Of a DNA stretch of 64,000 nt, positions 34,859 through 46,174 are shown in pieces. Origin of the DNA: Cannabis sativa (lineage: Eukaryota > Streptophyta > Magnoliopsida > Rosales > Cannabaceae). Under the pieces are notes generated by a model that had not been told where the DNA came from, made no database searches, and was given only the letters and a program-made list of their open reading frames with translations. Position numbers and translations under genes: made by a program. The stretch is from assembly GCF_029168945.1 (NCBI RefSeq), contig NC_083603.1, positions 17,360,001 to 17,424,000 of the forward strand, written 5' to 3'. Position 1 is the stretch's first letter. Each line of letters opens with the position of its first letter.

Positions 34859-36714
34859 TGTTGGGTTTTATGCCCTAAATAGAACTCCATTTCAATGTGA
34901 TCTCTATTATTTAAATATCAATAAAGAAACAGAAGTATTTTCATCACTTATTGTATCATTTGGTTCATGTTATCATTTATTTGTTTATTTAATTTATAAA
35001 TTCATCCAAATCCTTATCACATTTATATTCTTGATTATTGTGTTGTCAGCACAGTGGAAAGTAATCAAGATTATGTGATTAAATATACATTCCTAGATTT
35101 ATCAGTACATAGGGTTTAATTGATATGATAATCTACAATATAGTTTACTTGCACCTTGGATAAGTGTTATGTCCTTTCCAGGGCATTGGTTAAAGTAAAG
35201 CTTGGGTTGGATGCATGGAGTATACATCGGAAGGGACCGATATTGAACCTTGAATCAGATATGATAATTTTATCGTAATATCTATTCAATTCAATATCAC
35301 CTAGTTGATCCTAGATCAAATGATCTTAATCCTGACATGGTTAGGTTCGATCTGAAGAGTATTATACATGTTCTTTGATTTGTTAGTTAAGCCTACTTTT
35401 TGGTCAGGGTGATACGTACATTTTGGGAACATGGTAGTGCAATTGAGTGGGAGCGCTAAACATAGATATGGAATCTATAGCTTCTATCTAGCACATAGAA
35501 GTAAAATGATGATTTCTTTCGAGCTTGGCTAAACAGAGATAAATGGTTGAGTACTCAATTCAGTGATTATGTTTAGTTCACTGAAATATCATTTATAGGT
35601 GGCTAAGTGTTTTAAGGATAAAATGCATTGAAGGGTGTAACGGTAATTTAATACAATGTAAATCATCTATAGAGGATCATTGATTATTGGGATTATAACA
35701 ATGGATAACTAATAGCGTATCTATATCGTGGAACATATAGAGCGTTCTATATAACTGAGAGTGCAATTCCAAGTTCTATGGTGGATGCAACAAGGAATTA
35801 ATAAGTCAGTGAATTTACTTGGTAAATTCTGGGTCTGCTTATTGGAAGCTCAGATATATAGGCCCATGGTCCCCATACTAGTTGAGACAATACTACTTGT
35901 AAGACTCAGTCAATTGAATTTGATTAATTAATTATAATTCTAAAATTAGACTATGTCTAGTTTATGAATTTTCACTAAGCAAGGGCTTAATTGTGAAGAA
36001 AGAGTTTCTAGGATTTATTTGTTAATTAAGAGACTTTGATTAGTCTAATTAAGAAATATATTAAATGAAAATATTATTTAATAATTAATTTTTAGTTATT
36101 AAATAATTAGAATTGACATTTAAGTGGTTAAATTGAAAAACTGGCGTTTTTGAGAAAATGAGATGGAGAAATGACAAAATGGCAAAATTGCAAAGTGAGG
36201 CTCATTATCCATATCATGGCCGGCCACTTATGTAGCAATTTATCATTTATTTTTTCATTATTTTAATGCCAAATAAATCTAACCTAATCCTAGGTGGTTT
36301 CCTATAAATAGGTAGTGATGGCTTTAGGAAAAGATGATGCATCTTATTCCTTCAGATAAAATTTGAGCCTCCACTCCTATACCCTAGCCGAGACCTCTCT
36401 TCCTCTCTTCTAAACCGAGCTTATAGTGAATGAGTGAGTGCCCACACACATCAAGTAGTACTCAATCATAGTGTGTAAGGCTGTGAAGAATCCAGATTCA
36501 AGAGAAGGAGATTCGAACTCAGATCTTGGTGATACTCTGCTACAGAAAGGATACAAGGGTTGGAGATCTGAGTGGAAGGAGACATTATATTTCGCTGCAA
36601 CTACTGTAAGGTTTCTTATACTTTATATGTGTTTATTTCATATCGTTTTAGAAGTTCATATTTAGGATGTTAAATAACATACTTGTTAGTAAATCTAAGA
36701 TCCTGGTAAAATTT

Positions 36715-39700
36715 TGTTGGGTTTTATGCCCTAAATAAAACCCATTTCAATATAATCAGATTTACTTATTAATAAAGATCAGAAATAACATTTTATGTTG
36801 CATGGTTCACATGATTTATTTCATGATTATATATAATGTATGAATTCAATTTAAGTCCAGAACATATGAATTTGTTAATGATTATAGTGTTGTCAGCACA
36901 GTGGAATATAATCTTAATTATATGTTCGAAAGTTTATTCCCTGATTTGTCAGAACACTGGATTTAGACTGGCATGGTATAATCAGCGATAGGTATTCTTA
37001 CACCTTGGATAAGTGTTATGTCCTTTCCAGAGCATTGGTAAAGTTTACCAATATCGGATGTATGGAGTATACATCGGAAGGGACCGATATTGAACTTTGA
37101 TTAGATATATTAAAATTTACCGTAATATCTATTCAATTCAATATCACCCGTTGATCCTAGATCAAATAATCTTAATCCTGATATGGTTAGGTTCGATCTC
37201 AAGAGTATTATACAAGTTCTTTGATTTGTTAGTTAAGCCTACTTTTGGGTCAGAGTGATACGTACATTTTAGGAACATGATAGTATAATTGAGTGGGAGC
37301 GCTAATATAAATATGGAGTCTATAACTTTTATAGGAATTTAGAAGTGAAACGATGATATCCTTCGAGCTTGGCTACATAGAGATAAGTGGTGGAGATCTC
37401 ATTTCACTTCGCTGAAATATCATTTATACGGAGCTAAGTCTTTTAAGGATAAAATACATTGAAGGTGTAACGGTAACTTAGTGCCTATTCAATGTAGATC
37501 ATCTATTAGATGGTCATTGATCAAATTAGGATTATAACAATGGATAACTAATGACGTTTCTATATCGTGGAACTGTTGGGTTTTATGCCCTAAATAAAAC
37601 CCATTACATTCTGATTAGTTATCAATTTAGAATTTTGAAGTGAATTGCTATTACATGTATGTTACATGTTTATGGTTTAATATATATACTTGATATATGC
37701 ACAAAATCAGTTAAATCCAGAACATATAGTTATTCACAATTACAATATTGTCAATATAGTGGAATGTGATTGTGATTATATGATTCAAAAGATTTGGTCC
37801 CTGTTCATCAGTGTTTTGGATTTACACTGATGTGATAATCAACGATGAAGTATACTTACACTTGGAGTAAGTGTTATGTTCTTCCCAGAACATTGGCAAA
37901 GTATACTGGTTTCGAATGTATGGAGTATGCATTGGACTGGACCGATATTGAACTTGGTCAAAGATATTGTAAACTTACCGTTGTATCTTTCCAAGTCAAT
38001 GTCAGAAGTTGATCTTAGATTAAGAGAATCTAAATCCTGATATGCTTAGGCTCAATCTCAGGAGTGCTATTCTTGTTCTTTGATTTATTAGTTAAGCCTA
38101 CCTTTGGGTCAGGATAATACATATATTTTGGGAACATGATAACATAACTGAGTGGGAGTGCTGAACATAAATATGGAAATCTATAGCTTCTACTGGTGTA
38201 TAGAAGTAAAGTGATGATTCCTTTTGAGCTTAGTTAAATAGAAGTAAATGGATGAGCTCTTGTTTCAGTGACTGTATGTCAGATCACTAAAACATCATTT
38301 ACAGGTAACTAAGTGTTCAAAGGAGCAAAATACATTGAGGGGTGTAAACGGTAAATTGGTCCCATCTCGATGTAAATCATCTATATAGAGGATCTCTAAA
38401 TCATATTAAGATTATAACAATGGTTAAATGAGATAGCGTATTGATATCGTGAAACATATGATATGCTCTATATAAGTCTGAGAGTGCAATTCCAAGTTCT
38501 AAGAGTGGATTCAACGAGGAATTAATAAGTTAGGGATTTACTTGGTAAATCGGTTCAACTTATTGGAAGCTCAGCATATAGATCCATGGTCCCCATTCTA
38601 GTTGAGACTATACTGTTTGTAAGACTCTGTAATTGATTTATGATTAATCAATTATAATTCTAAAAGTTAGACTATGTCTAATTTGTGAATTCTCACGGTT
38701 TAAGGATGAAATTGTAAATAGGAGGGTTTCTAGGTTTAATTATTAATTAAGAGACTTTGCATGTCTAATTAATAATTATTTTAAATGGCAATATTATTTA
38801 ATAATCTATTTTAGTTATTAAATAATTAGTTTTGGCATTTAAAAGATTAGAATTGGAAAAATGGTATTTTTGGAGAAATAGAAATAAAATTGAGGAAATT
38901 GCAAAATTCCAGTGAGGCCCATACACACCATGGCCGGCCACCCTTTGCATGTTTCCCAATTATTATTTTCAATTTAAATTGCCATATAATTGCTAATCAA
39001 AGCCTAGTCTAAATAGGAAAGTGATGGATCACACTAAATAAGGCAGTTATTCAATTACACAGTAAAAGAGGAAACTGTTTATTTGGAAAGTTGTGCTCTT
39101 CCCTTTTCCTATTTATAGCCGCCCCCTCTCTCTACTCTTGGTATGCTTTGACAAGCTTTTGCTTTGCATTGTGTCACACGAAATCAAGAGAGAAAAATAA
39201 GAGAGAATTTCGAAATTCCTAGTGAGAGAGAAGTGCCCACACACATCACTCAGTACCTCATCATAGTTTGGAAGACTGTGAAGGATCACATCCAACTGAA
39301 GGACTTTCGGGCTCAGATCTTGATTATACTCTGCTACAGACAGGAATCAAGGGTTAGAGATCTGAGTGGAAGGAGACATTTAATTCCGCTGCCATCACTG
39401 TAAGTTATTCTTAACTTTGATGTGTTTAGTTCATCGTTTTAGAAGTTCAATATTAGGTTGTTAAATCAACATACTTGTGAGTAGATCTAAGATCCTGGAT
39501 AAATATAATTCCAACAGGAACATATAGAGCGTTCTATATGACTGAGAGTGCAATTCCAAGTTCTAAGTGTGGATTCAATAAGGAATTAATAAGTTAGGTA
39601 ATTTACTTGGTAAAATCGATTCGACTTATTGGAAGCTCGGAAATATAGGCCCATGGTCCCCATACTAGTTGAGACCATACTGCTTGTAAGACTCAGTTAA

Positions 39701-40547
39701 TTGATTTTAATTAATCAATTATAGTTCTAAAGTTAGACTATGTCTACTTTATGAATTTTCACTAAGCAAGGGCGGAATTGTAAAGAAAAGAGATTCTAGG
39801 TTTATTTATTAATTAAGAGACTTTATATGTATAATTAATAAATATATTAAATGACAATATTATTTAATAATTAATTTTTAGTTATTAAATAATTAGAATT
39901 GGCATTTAAATGGTTGAATTTGAAAATTAGCGTTTTTGAGAAAATGAGATGCAGAAATGATAAAACAGCAAAATTGCATAAGTGAGGCCCATTATCCAAA
40001 GCCCATGACCGGCCACTCTTATAGGCTTTTATCATTTATTTTTTTATTATTTTAATGCCAAATAATTCTAACTTAAACTTAGGTGGTTACCTATAAATAG
40101 ATAGTGATGACTCCCATTCACACTTAACTTTTGTTAACTTTGTCAGATGAAATTTGAGCCTCCTATTCTTTCTCTATAGCCGCCACTTCCCTCTTCTTTT
40201 CTTCTTCAATTTCGAAATCCTTGAGTGATAGAGTAGTGCCCACACACATCAAGTGGTATCTCAATCATAGTGTGTAAGACTGTAGAAGATTCCAAACAAC
40301 AAGAAGGAGAATCAACATCAAAAGAAGGAGAGAAAGAGATCCAGGTTCAGATCTTGGTGATGCTTTGCTACAGAAAGGAATCAAGGGCTAGAGATCTGAA
40401 CGGAAGGAATCATTATATTCCGCTGCACCCAATGTAAGGTTTACTAAACTTTATATGTGTTTATTTTTATTGTTTTAGAATTCATATTAGGATGTTAATG
40501 AAACATACATGGTAGTAAATCTAGATCCTGGTAAAATATATTCAACA
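36715..40547 (+). mobile_element. Second copia LTR inserted in the end of the first
   Basis: It starts TGTTGGG at 36715 and ends TTCAACA at 40547. After removal of the third LTR (37574-39521) it is 1885 bp. The flanks are AATTT (left) and ATAAT (right), so the target duplication is not clean. The exact boundary with the outer LTR end is therefore uncertain by a few bases, and a tandem LTR arrangement is an alternative reading. Confidence 0.75.
37574..39516 (+). mobile_element. Third copia LTR, solo, inside the second (TSD GGAAC)
   Basis: 1943 bp, TGTTGGG to CCAACA, with perfect GGAAC at 37569-37573 and 39517-39521. It is clearly diverged in the middle from its neighbours (different words around 38950-39300) and thus belongs to another subfamily. 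All three LTRs here point the same way. Confidence 0.9.
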
Positions 40548-40879
40548 ATAATTCTAACAACAAATGTTGTACACCCCGCTGTATACCAGTCTGCAACCCA
40601 TCATGGATAGCCAAAAACTATTATTCATTGTGTGGTTATTTGACATTTTAGTAAAAAAAAATCACATGGTTTAGACTATGGGTGAACATCATAAATATTA
40701 TTTGTAGTGAATGCTTGAATTTTAATATTAATTAAACAAATACATAAAAACTAAAGGGAAATTTGATTTTTTATGCTTACATGTGGTTAAAATTTTTTTT
40801 CTAAACAAATAATAACTAATATTTGTAAAATATGACAATTTTTATGATATCCCTAAAATACCCCTATTTACATCACCCC

Positions 40880-41095
40880 ATTTACACCATTGGACCACCC
40901 ATCGGGCTATCCATCGGACCATCCATCGGGCCACCCCATCGGGCCACCATCGGACTACCCATCGGACCCATCGGACCACCCATCGGACCAAATCTGCTAC
41001 CAATTTTTTTTTTTTTTATGTTTTTGTACATACAAAAGTAGCATCAGGTGACCATCGGACCACCATCGGACTACCATCGGACCCCATCGGACTAC
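40880..41095. repeat. CATCGG-rich short repeats
   Basis: Many CCATCGGACCA/CATCGGGCC words in a row, between the left terminus and the leader of the MULE, with two poly-T tracts. The small Mutator-like element at 19182 has the same words at the same relative place, which supports their kinship. Confidence 0.75.
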
Positions 41096-41694
41096 CAATT
41101 TTTTTTTTTTTTTAATGTTTTTGCACTAAAAAAAAGTATGGAAAATTTGGAGGGGTATTTTTGGGTTTTAGATAAAGTGGTCATATATTTTCGGGAATTT
41201 TTTATAAATATGGAATTTCTTAAAACCATTTTGAAAAATATGGACATTTATAAAAAAAACTTAAAATCTGGAAAAAAAAATAAAAAACTTAAAAAATGGA
41301 AAAAATAGAATACCTATAAAAGGATATTTCCATTTATAAAATTCCCACCCTAAATATCCAAATTCACCAATTCTTGTAACTCTGAAATTCTGTTACGATT
41401 CATTTTGCACTCTGTTACGATTTCTTCCCTTCTCCTGCGATTTCTCTCTGAAATTCTTGGTGCTTTTGTCTCTGTGCAACTCATATGGTTGATCTTAGGT
41501 TTCTTAATATATGAAGGTCAATGGAATTCTCATGTTCGACATAGCAGCTCAAGGGAATTCTCAAGTTTCTTGCGATTCTCATCTGACTTCTTTCCTTCTC
41601 CTCTAGTGTGATTATCATTCTTCATCTTATTGTTCATGATCCTACAGCCGCCGATGACGAAAATCAATAAAATCTGAAGTCAAAATAGACAAAG

Positions 41695-43214
41695 GTAACA
41701 AACTATTGAATTTGATTACATTCTTGATGTAGTTAACATATTATTTAGGAAAAATGATAAGGAATTTTCATTTTAGGTTTTTATTTTGGTTCTCATAGTA
41801 ATGTGTTGTGCTGTGATTGTAATTTTTAACAAAAGAACTCTCATATCTTGAAAAAAATCACCTGCTAGTTCAATCTTAGGGTTTTTTATTGCCTCTGAAT
41901 GTAACCTGGAACTTTAAATTTGAATATGGTTGTGTTTGTTGTGTTGTGGCTGCAATTAATAGCAGAAAAATACCATGCCTTGAAAAAAGTCACATGCTAG
42001 TTCAATCTTAGGGTTTTTTATTGCCTCTGAATGTAACCTGGAACTTTAAATTTGAATATGGTTGTGTTTGTTGTGTTGTGGCTGCAATTAATAGCAGAAA
42101 AATACCATGCCTTGAAAAAAGTCACCTGCTAGTTCAATCTTAGGGTTTTTTATAGCCTCTGAATGTAACCTGGAACTTTAAATTTGAATATGGTTGTGTT
42201 TGTTGTGGTGTGGCTGCAATTTATAGCAAAAAAATACCATGCCTTGAAAAAAGTCACCTGCTAGTTCAATCTTAGGGTTTTTTATTGCCTCTGAATGTAA
42301 CCTGGAACTTTAAATTTGAATATGGTTGTGTTTGTTGTGTTGTGGGTGCAATTTATAGCAAAAAAATACCATGCCTTGAAAAAAGTCACCTGCTAGTTCA
42401 ATCTTAGGATTTTTTATTGCCTCTGAATGTAACCTGGAACTTTAAATTTGAATATAGTTGTGTTTGTTGTGTTGTGGGTGCAATTTATAGCAAAAAAAAT
42501 ACCATGCCTTGAAAAAAGTCACCTGCTAGTTCAATCTTAGGGTTTTTTATTGCCTCTGAATGTAACCTGGAACTTTAAATTTGAATATGGTTGTGTTTGT
42601 TGTGTTGTGGGTGCAATTTATAGCAAAAAAATACCATGCCTTGAAAAAAGTCACCTGCTAGTTCAATCTTAGGATTTTTTATTGCCTCTGAATGTAACCT
42701 GGAACTTTAAATTTGAATATGGTTGTGTTTGTTGTGTTGTGGGTGCAATTTATAGCAAAAAAATACCATGCCTTGAAAAAAGTCACCTGCTAGTTCAATC
42801 TTAGGGTTTTTTATTGCCTCTGAATGTAACCTGGAACTTTAAATTTGAATATAGTTGTATTTGTTGTGTTGTGGGTGCAATTTATAGCAAAAAAATACCA
42901 TGCCTTGAAAAAAGTCACCTGCTAGTTCAATCTTAGGTTTTTTTATTGCCTCTGAATGTAACCTGGAACTTTAAATTTGAATATGGTTGTGTTTGTTGTG
43001 TTGTGGCTGCAATTAATAGCAGAAAAATACCATGCCTTGAAAAAAGTCACCTGCTAGTTCAATCTTAGGGTTTTTTATTGCCTCTGAATGTAACCTGGAA
43101 CTTTAAATTTGAATATGGTTGTGTTCGTTGTGTTGTGGGTACAATTTGAATATGATTGTGTTTCTTATACCACAAATCTGTATAAATGATTTTTATTTTT
43201 TCTTTTTGCTTCAG
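41695..43214 (+). other. Probable 5'-leader intron of the MULE transposase gene
   Basis: AAAG|GTAACA at 41694/41695 and TTTTTGCTTCAG|GAAG at 43214/43215 are good plant splice sites. The ATG of the transposase N-terminus follows 33 bases later. The intron contains the 132-bp tandem array. The upstream exon is CT-rich and untranslated in appearance. Inferred from splice-site words only. Confidence 0.5.
41842..43147 (+). repeat. 132-bp tandem repeat array, about ten copies
   Basis: A unit holding CCATGCCTTGAAAAAAGTCA, then a CTGCTAGTTCAATCTTAGGG block and a TTGTGTTTGTTGTGTTGTGG block repeats with period 132 (one copy 133). TACCATGCCT starts at 41971, 42103, 42235, 42367, 42500, 42632, 42764, 42896 and 43028. 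Copies differ by only a few bases, so the array is young or kept uniform. It lies in the presumed leader intron of the MULE. Confidence 0.95.
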
Positions 43215-43247
43215 GAAGTGACCTGATACTTTTAATTTTCTTGGAGA

Positions 43248-43697
43248 ATGAATTTTGTTAAAGCATTAATTCATTATGGAGGAGAGTGGAATGAAAGTAA
43301 CTGCTACTCAAATTACAAAGTGGCTGGTATACATATTCCAGAGAATTGTTCATTATTTGATCTTGGAAATTTGATCAAAAATGAAATAAACACTACTTGG
43401 GACAATGTTGAGATCTCATACCAAGTAACTAAAAGTGAGCCACCGATAAAGATGTTGACTAACAACTCGGTGCTTTTTCACATAGACTTGAAGAAGAGTT
43501 GCAATTCTATACTTGAGTTACCATTGTGCATAGAAGAATGTTATTATACTTCATTCCAAAATACGGTAACAATTAAACATATATAATTTTGAAATAATGT
43601 TATATGTTAATTAAAAGAATAACTTTAGTTTTTGTGACAGGTTACTAATCATGAATTGATCCAAACACATTACCAACATTCAGAAAAAAATTAAGCT
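43248..43697 (+). pseudogene. N-terminal part of a MULE (MuDR-type) transposase
   Basis: The ATG at 43248 opens with ALIHYGGEWNESNCYSNYKV and continues to a LPLCIEECY block. This is the pattern of the N-terminal region of plant MuDR-like transposases (…YGGxW…, NSVLFHIDLKK). A donor CG|GTAACA after 43565 and acceptor GACAG at 43640 suggest an intron; the next exon stops after about 17 codons. The zinc-binding, DDE and SWIM domains expected for the next ~500 residues are missing. It could at most make a short N-terminal protein of about 112-123 residues. Confidence 0.7.
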
Positions 43698-43899
43698 GCA
43701 ATACACAACATGGGGATTGGTTCCTTGGTACTACAAGCAAGAACAATAATTGAAAGTGAGATATTTGAAGATGGTACCTCAAGTAACCATAATTTCAGAA
43801 GACTTGCTGATTATACTAATGAAGTTGCTGACTTCATCATTGAAGAAACTACAAGAAACAAAAGAAAAAGGGAAGAAGATTAGACAATCATTGAAACTC

Positions 43900-44217
43900 A
43901 CAAGTTGCAAACATTAGTAGAAGGACAATCATGAGTTTTGTTCTGCTTACTACAAAACTGAAACAATGAAAGCAACTTATGCAGAAACAGTTTATCCTTT
44001 GCCACATGAGGATGAATGGAGTCTACCAGAAGAATTGGACATACTTGTCCTACCTCCTAAAGGAAAAATTCCTCCCGGTAGACCAAGGAGGAGAAGGATA
44101 AGAGCACGGGGAGAGCCAAGAGTGGTTATGAAGTGTGGACGATGTGGCAAATCAGGTCATAATAGAAAAACGTGCAGAAACCCACCTATGGAGAAGCCAC
44201 ACAAGCCAAGAGAATGA
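43900..44217 (+). pseudogene. C-terminal part of a MULE transposase with zinc knuckle
   Basis: The open frame from 43966 reads ATYAETVYPLPHEDEWSLPE, then PPKGKIPPGRPRRRRIRA, and the knuckle CGRCGKSGHNRKTC (CX2CX4HX4C). This matches the last ~80 residues of MuDR-type transposases, where the knuckle is a DNA/RNA-binding tail. The 5' part of the fragment (from about 43900) is out of frame. With the N-terminal fragment it shows that one transposase gene lost its middle by deletion. Confidence 0.75.
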
Positions 44218-44429
44218 TTCATTTACTTTTACTTAAGGATGTTGCTCGTTATATTCATTCATAAAAAAGGAACAAGTTACTAAGGACACCATACTACATA
44301 AGGTTGTAATGATTTGTTACATTCTTTACCTTGGGAAAACATTAGTTCTTTTGCTTAAATGAATATTGATCAAACTTTGAATACTTTTTTTTAAAAACAA
44401 AATAATAAAAAAAATGAAGAAGAAAAAAG

Positions 44430-44832
44430 TAACCTAGTGTGTTTGTCATGCTTTACAAAGTAACCTAACTACATAAGAAAGTAACCTAATATCAGTATTT
44501 TGAAATTCAATTAAGAAAATTAATTAACCTGGTACCATTAAAATTTCAATTTATACAGATTTGTTTTTGTTTCAAGTATAATTTTAATTTTTTTACTTAT
44601 AAAATTTGATGTCTTGATTTAATAAAAAAAAGTAACTTAGTATGTCTATTATGATTTATAAAGTAACCTGGTACATAATACAACTCATCATTACTAAATC
44701 CAATTTTTATTACTGAAACAAGAATTAGAAGACACCTATTCATTGAAAAAGATTAGGAAAAAAAATAACCAGGTGTGTTTGTCATGCTTTACAAAGTAAC
44801 CTAACAATATAAGAAAGTAACCAGGTGTGTTT
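44430..44832. repeat. Three diverged copies of a ~60-bp repeat
   Basis: GTAACCTxGTGTGTTTGTCATGCTTTACAAAGTAACCT-like sequence near 44430, 44631 and 44765. It lies in the spacer between the plus-strand transposase end and the minus-strand gene of the MULE. Nothing else is seen in 44220-44915. Confidence 0.6.
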
Positions 44833-44919
44833 GAAACAAAGTATGAAATCTCAAAGAGCACACTTTGAGACATTAAGAATAAGAACTCAATTTATGTTCA
44901 CACAAAAAATATAAAACTA

Positions 44920-45298
44920 CTACATCTTTTTCTTCTCGGGTTTTTCAGGTGCGTCTTGAACAACCTTCCTTTTCTTCTTCTCAAGTTTTCTAGGTGCCTC
45001 TTCAACATCCTTCTTTTTCTTCTTCTCAGTCTTTTCAGGTGCCTCTGCATCAGTCTTCTTCTTTTCCTTCTCGGGCTTTTCAGGTTCCTCTACATCAGTC
45101 TTCTGCTTCGTTTTCTCAGGCTTTTCAGGTTCCTCTACATCAGTCTTGTACCCATCCTCTTGCTTCTTTTTAGCATGATGGTAAAGACAAACAGCAAGGT
45201 CATCACGATAATTGGCAATGTTGAGTTTAGGAGATATGCCATTTATGGTGTCATGAATTATGTGATCAGCAAAAGTAATCACAAATGCACCACAGTCA
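44920..45298 (-). pseudogene. C-terminal fragment of a Ulp1-type (SUMO) protease with Lys/Glu/Pro repeats
   Basis: On the minus strand, after a splice-acceptor-like TTTGCAG (45299-45305), the frame reads DCGAFVITFADHIIHDTING and then SPKLNIANYRDDLAVCLY. This matches the end of plant Ulp1-like C48 cysteine proteases, including the catalytic Cys (DCG, Cys codon at 45292-45294). The His and Asp of the triad lie upstream in the family and are not seen here. The tail has about five repeats of a DVEEPEKPEKxKKK unit, highly charged. Ulp1 domains are a known passenger of some plant MULEs. Probably inactive. Confidence 0.65.
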
Positions 45299-45439
45299 CT
45301 GCAAATAAGTAGCTAAGATGAATTAATATTAAATTTCAATATAAAAGATCATTGAAAATAAATCATGAATAAACTGATATTAAATAAAAGAGCATGGAAA
45401 ATAAGTAGCTTGGTACTTTAAGAGAATAATTAGAAAAAA

Positions 45440-45574
45440 CCTTGTTCCATTTAGATGTTTCACCAATGCACTTTCTTTTCACACCACGAGTAGAAGAAGG
45501 GGATTGCGTATTTTTAGATGTTTTCTTCGGAGATTCAAAATCAGATGAAGACATTCTCTAAATATGATTAATGA
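45440..45574 (-). pseudogene. Small basic exon-like ORF upstream of the Ulp1 fragment
   Basis: The minus-strand ATG at 45554 follows TTTTTCAG|GTCATTAATC and opens MSSSDFESPKKTSKNTQSPS, then KRKCIGETSKWNK before a possible donor AAG|GTTTTT. It is Ser/Lys-rich, like the linker before Ulp1 domains in MULE-borne genes. It does not join in frame to the Ulp1 exon, so an exon is missing or the gene is broken. Confidence 0.4.
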
Positions 45575-45806
45575 CCTGAAAAATAAAGAAGACACAATAA
45601 AGAGCTTAGTTTAAGGGAAAAATGATTGCTTAGCAAAGGTCTGGAATCAATATTTGCACATTTACCATAAAGATATATACTGAGCTTGCTGAATGACACA
45701 TGAATTCCTCTACTTGTTTTTAGGAAAAAAGAAATATAGCATAAAAAGAATGCAAAAACCAATCAATATAAAACTACTGTAGAGAAAATTATTAGTTATA
45801 TCCTAC

Positions 45807-45905
45807 CGTCTTTATAGGCTCTTCTGGGCGCCCTGTGGCACAATCAATAACAGTGTGAATGCCAACCAACGTTACAGGAATTGTCTCTGGTTTGCTAAGA
45901 TCTGC
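45807..45905 (-). pseudogene. Captured exon matching chloroplast protein HCF244
   Basis: A 99-base minus-strand exon, exactly 33 codons without stops, bounded by GAGCAG acceptor and GTAGGA donor. It starts ADLSKPETIPVTLVGIHTV and ends RPEEPIKT. I recognise this as part of the NAD(P)-binding domain of HCF244, a conserved plastid factor needed for photosystem II assembly. Only this exon is seen, far from any other HCF244 sequence and inside a transposon, so it is a captured fragment and not the gene. The fully kept frame and splice sites suggest recent capture or use in a chimeric transcript. Confidence 0.75.
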
Positions 45906-46030
45906 CTGCTCCAAAAATACTTCGCAGTGAGTAATTCAACTTCAGGTTACCAAAAATGCTACACAAATTTATCATGTGTATAGGAGCTCAAAGAATAGAT
46001 AAGCACACCATATTGTAGATAGATACATAC

Positions 46031-46174
46031 CCTTTCATCAACAATAACAAAAATTTTCCCAACTTCATCAGCAGCTACAGAATAAACATCTGAAAGAAAC
46101 CCAGTGACGGATCTAGCAGACAAGAATCCTCTTGCAAAGGTGGGATCTCGGGTCAATTGTAGTGTTACCCAACC
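46031..46174 (-). pseudogene. Second captured exon, origin not recognised
   Basis: 144 bases on the minus strand, exactly 48 codons without stops, between TTTCAG acceptor and GTATGT donor. It starts [20 protein letters not shown] and ends [11 protein letters not shown] 125-base GT-AG intron separates it from the HCF244-like exon, and both exons are phase 0, so they would splice in frame. I do not know the family. It could come from the same or another host gene. Confidence 0.6.

Larger units (their letters stand above)
26355..40559 (+). mobile_element. 5'-truncated Ty1/copia element (same 1.9-kb-LTR family), with nested LTRs
   Basis: Its leader matches that of the reversed full-length element from about 26355 onward, but the 5' LTR and primer site are absent. 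It then holds gag, protease, integrase, RT and RNase H in copia order, a polypurine tract (34848-34858) and a 3' LTR starting at 34859. It is interrupted by a reversed solo LTR at 29982-31849 and, in its 3' LTR, by two more LTRs. Several stops and frameshifts show it is dead. The missing 5' LTR means no TSD can be tested. Confidence 0.88.
34859..40559 (+). repeat. 3' LTR of the forward copia element, split near its end
   Basis: It runs from TGTTGGG at 34859 to 36714, and the last dozen bases (ATAATTCTAACA, 40548-40559) lie beyond a second LTR inserted only about 12 bases before its end. The length without the insert is about 1.87 kb, as in the other copies. The sequence after it (40560 on) is unrelated. 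Confidence 0.75.

Noticed and set aside
41842..43147. Regular direct repeats that could suggest a CRISPR array
   Set aside because: The 132-bp units are contiguous, with no unique spacers, in plant nuclear DNA next to MULE transposase pieces. It is a minisatellite.
45959..46030. Extension of the 48-codon exon frame into a 76-codon protein
   Set aside because: The sequence after GTATGT is AT-rich and intron-like. The conserved-looking part ends exactly at the donor site.
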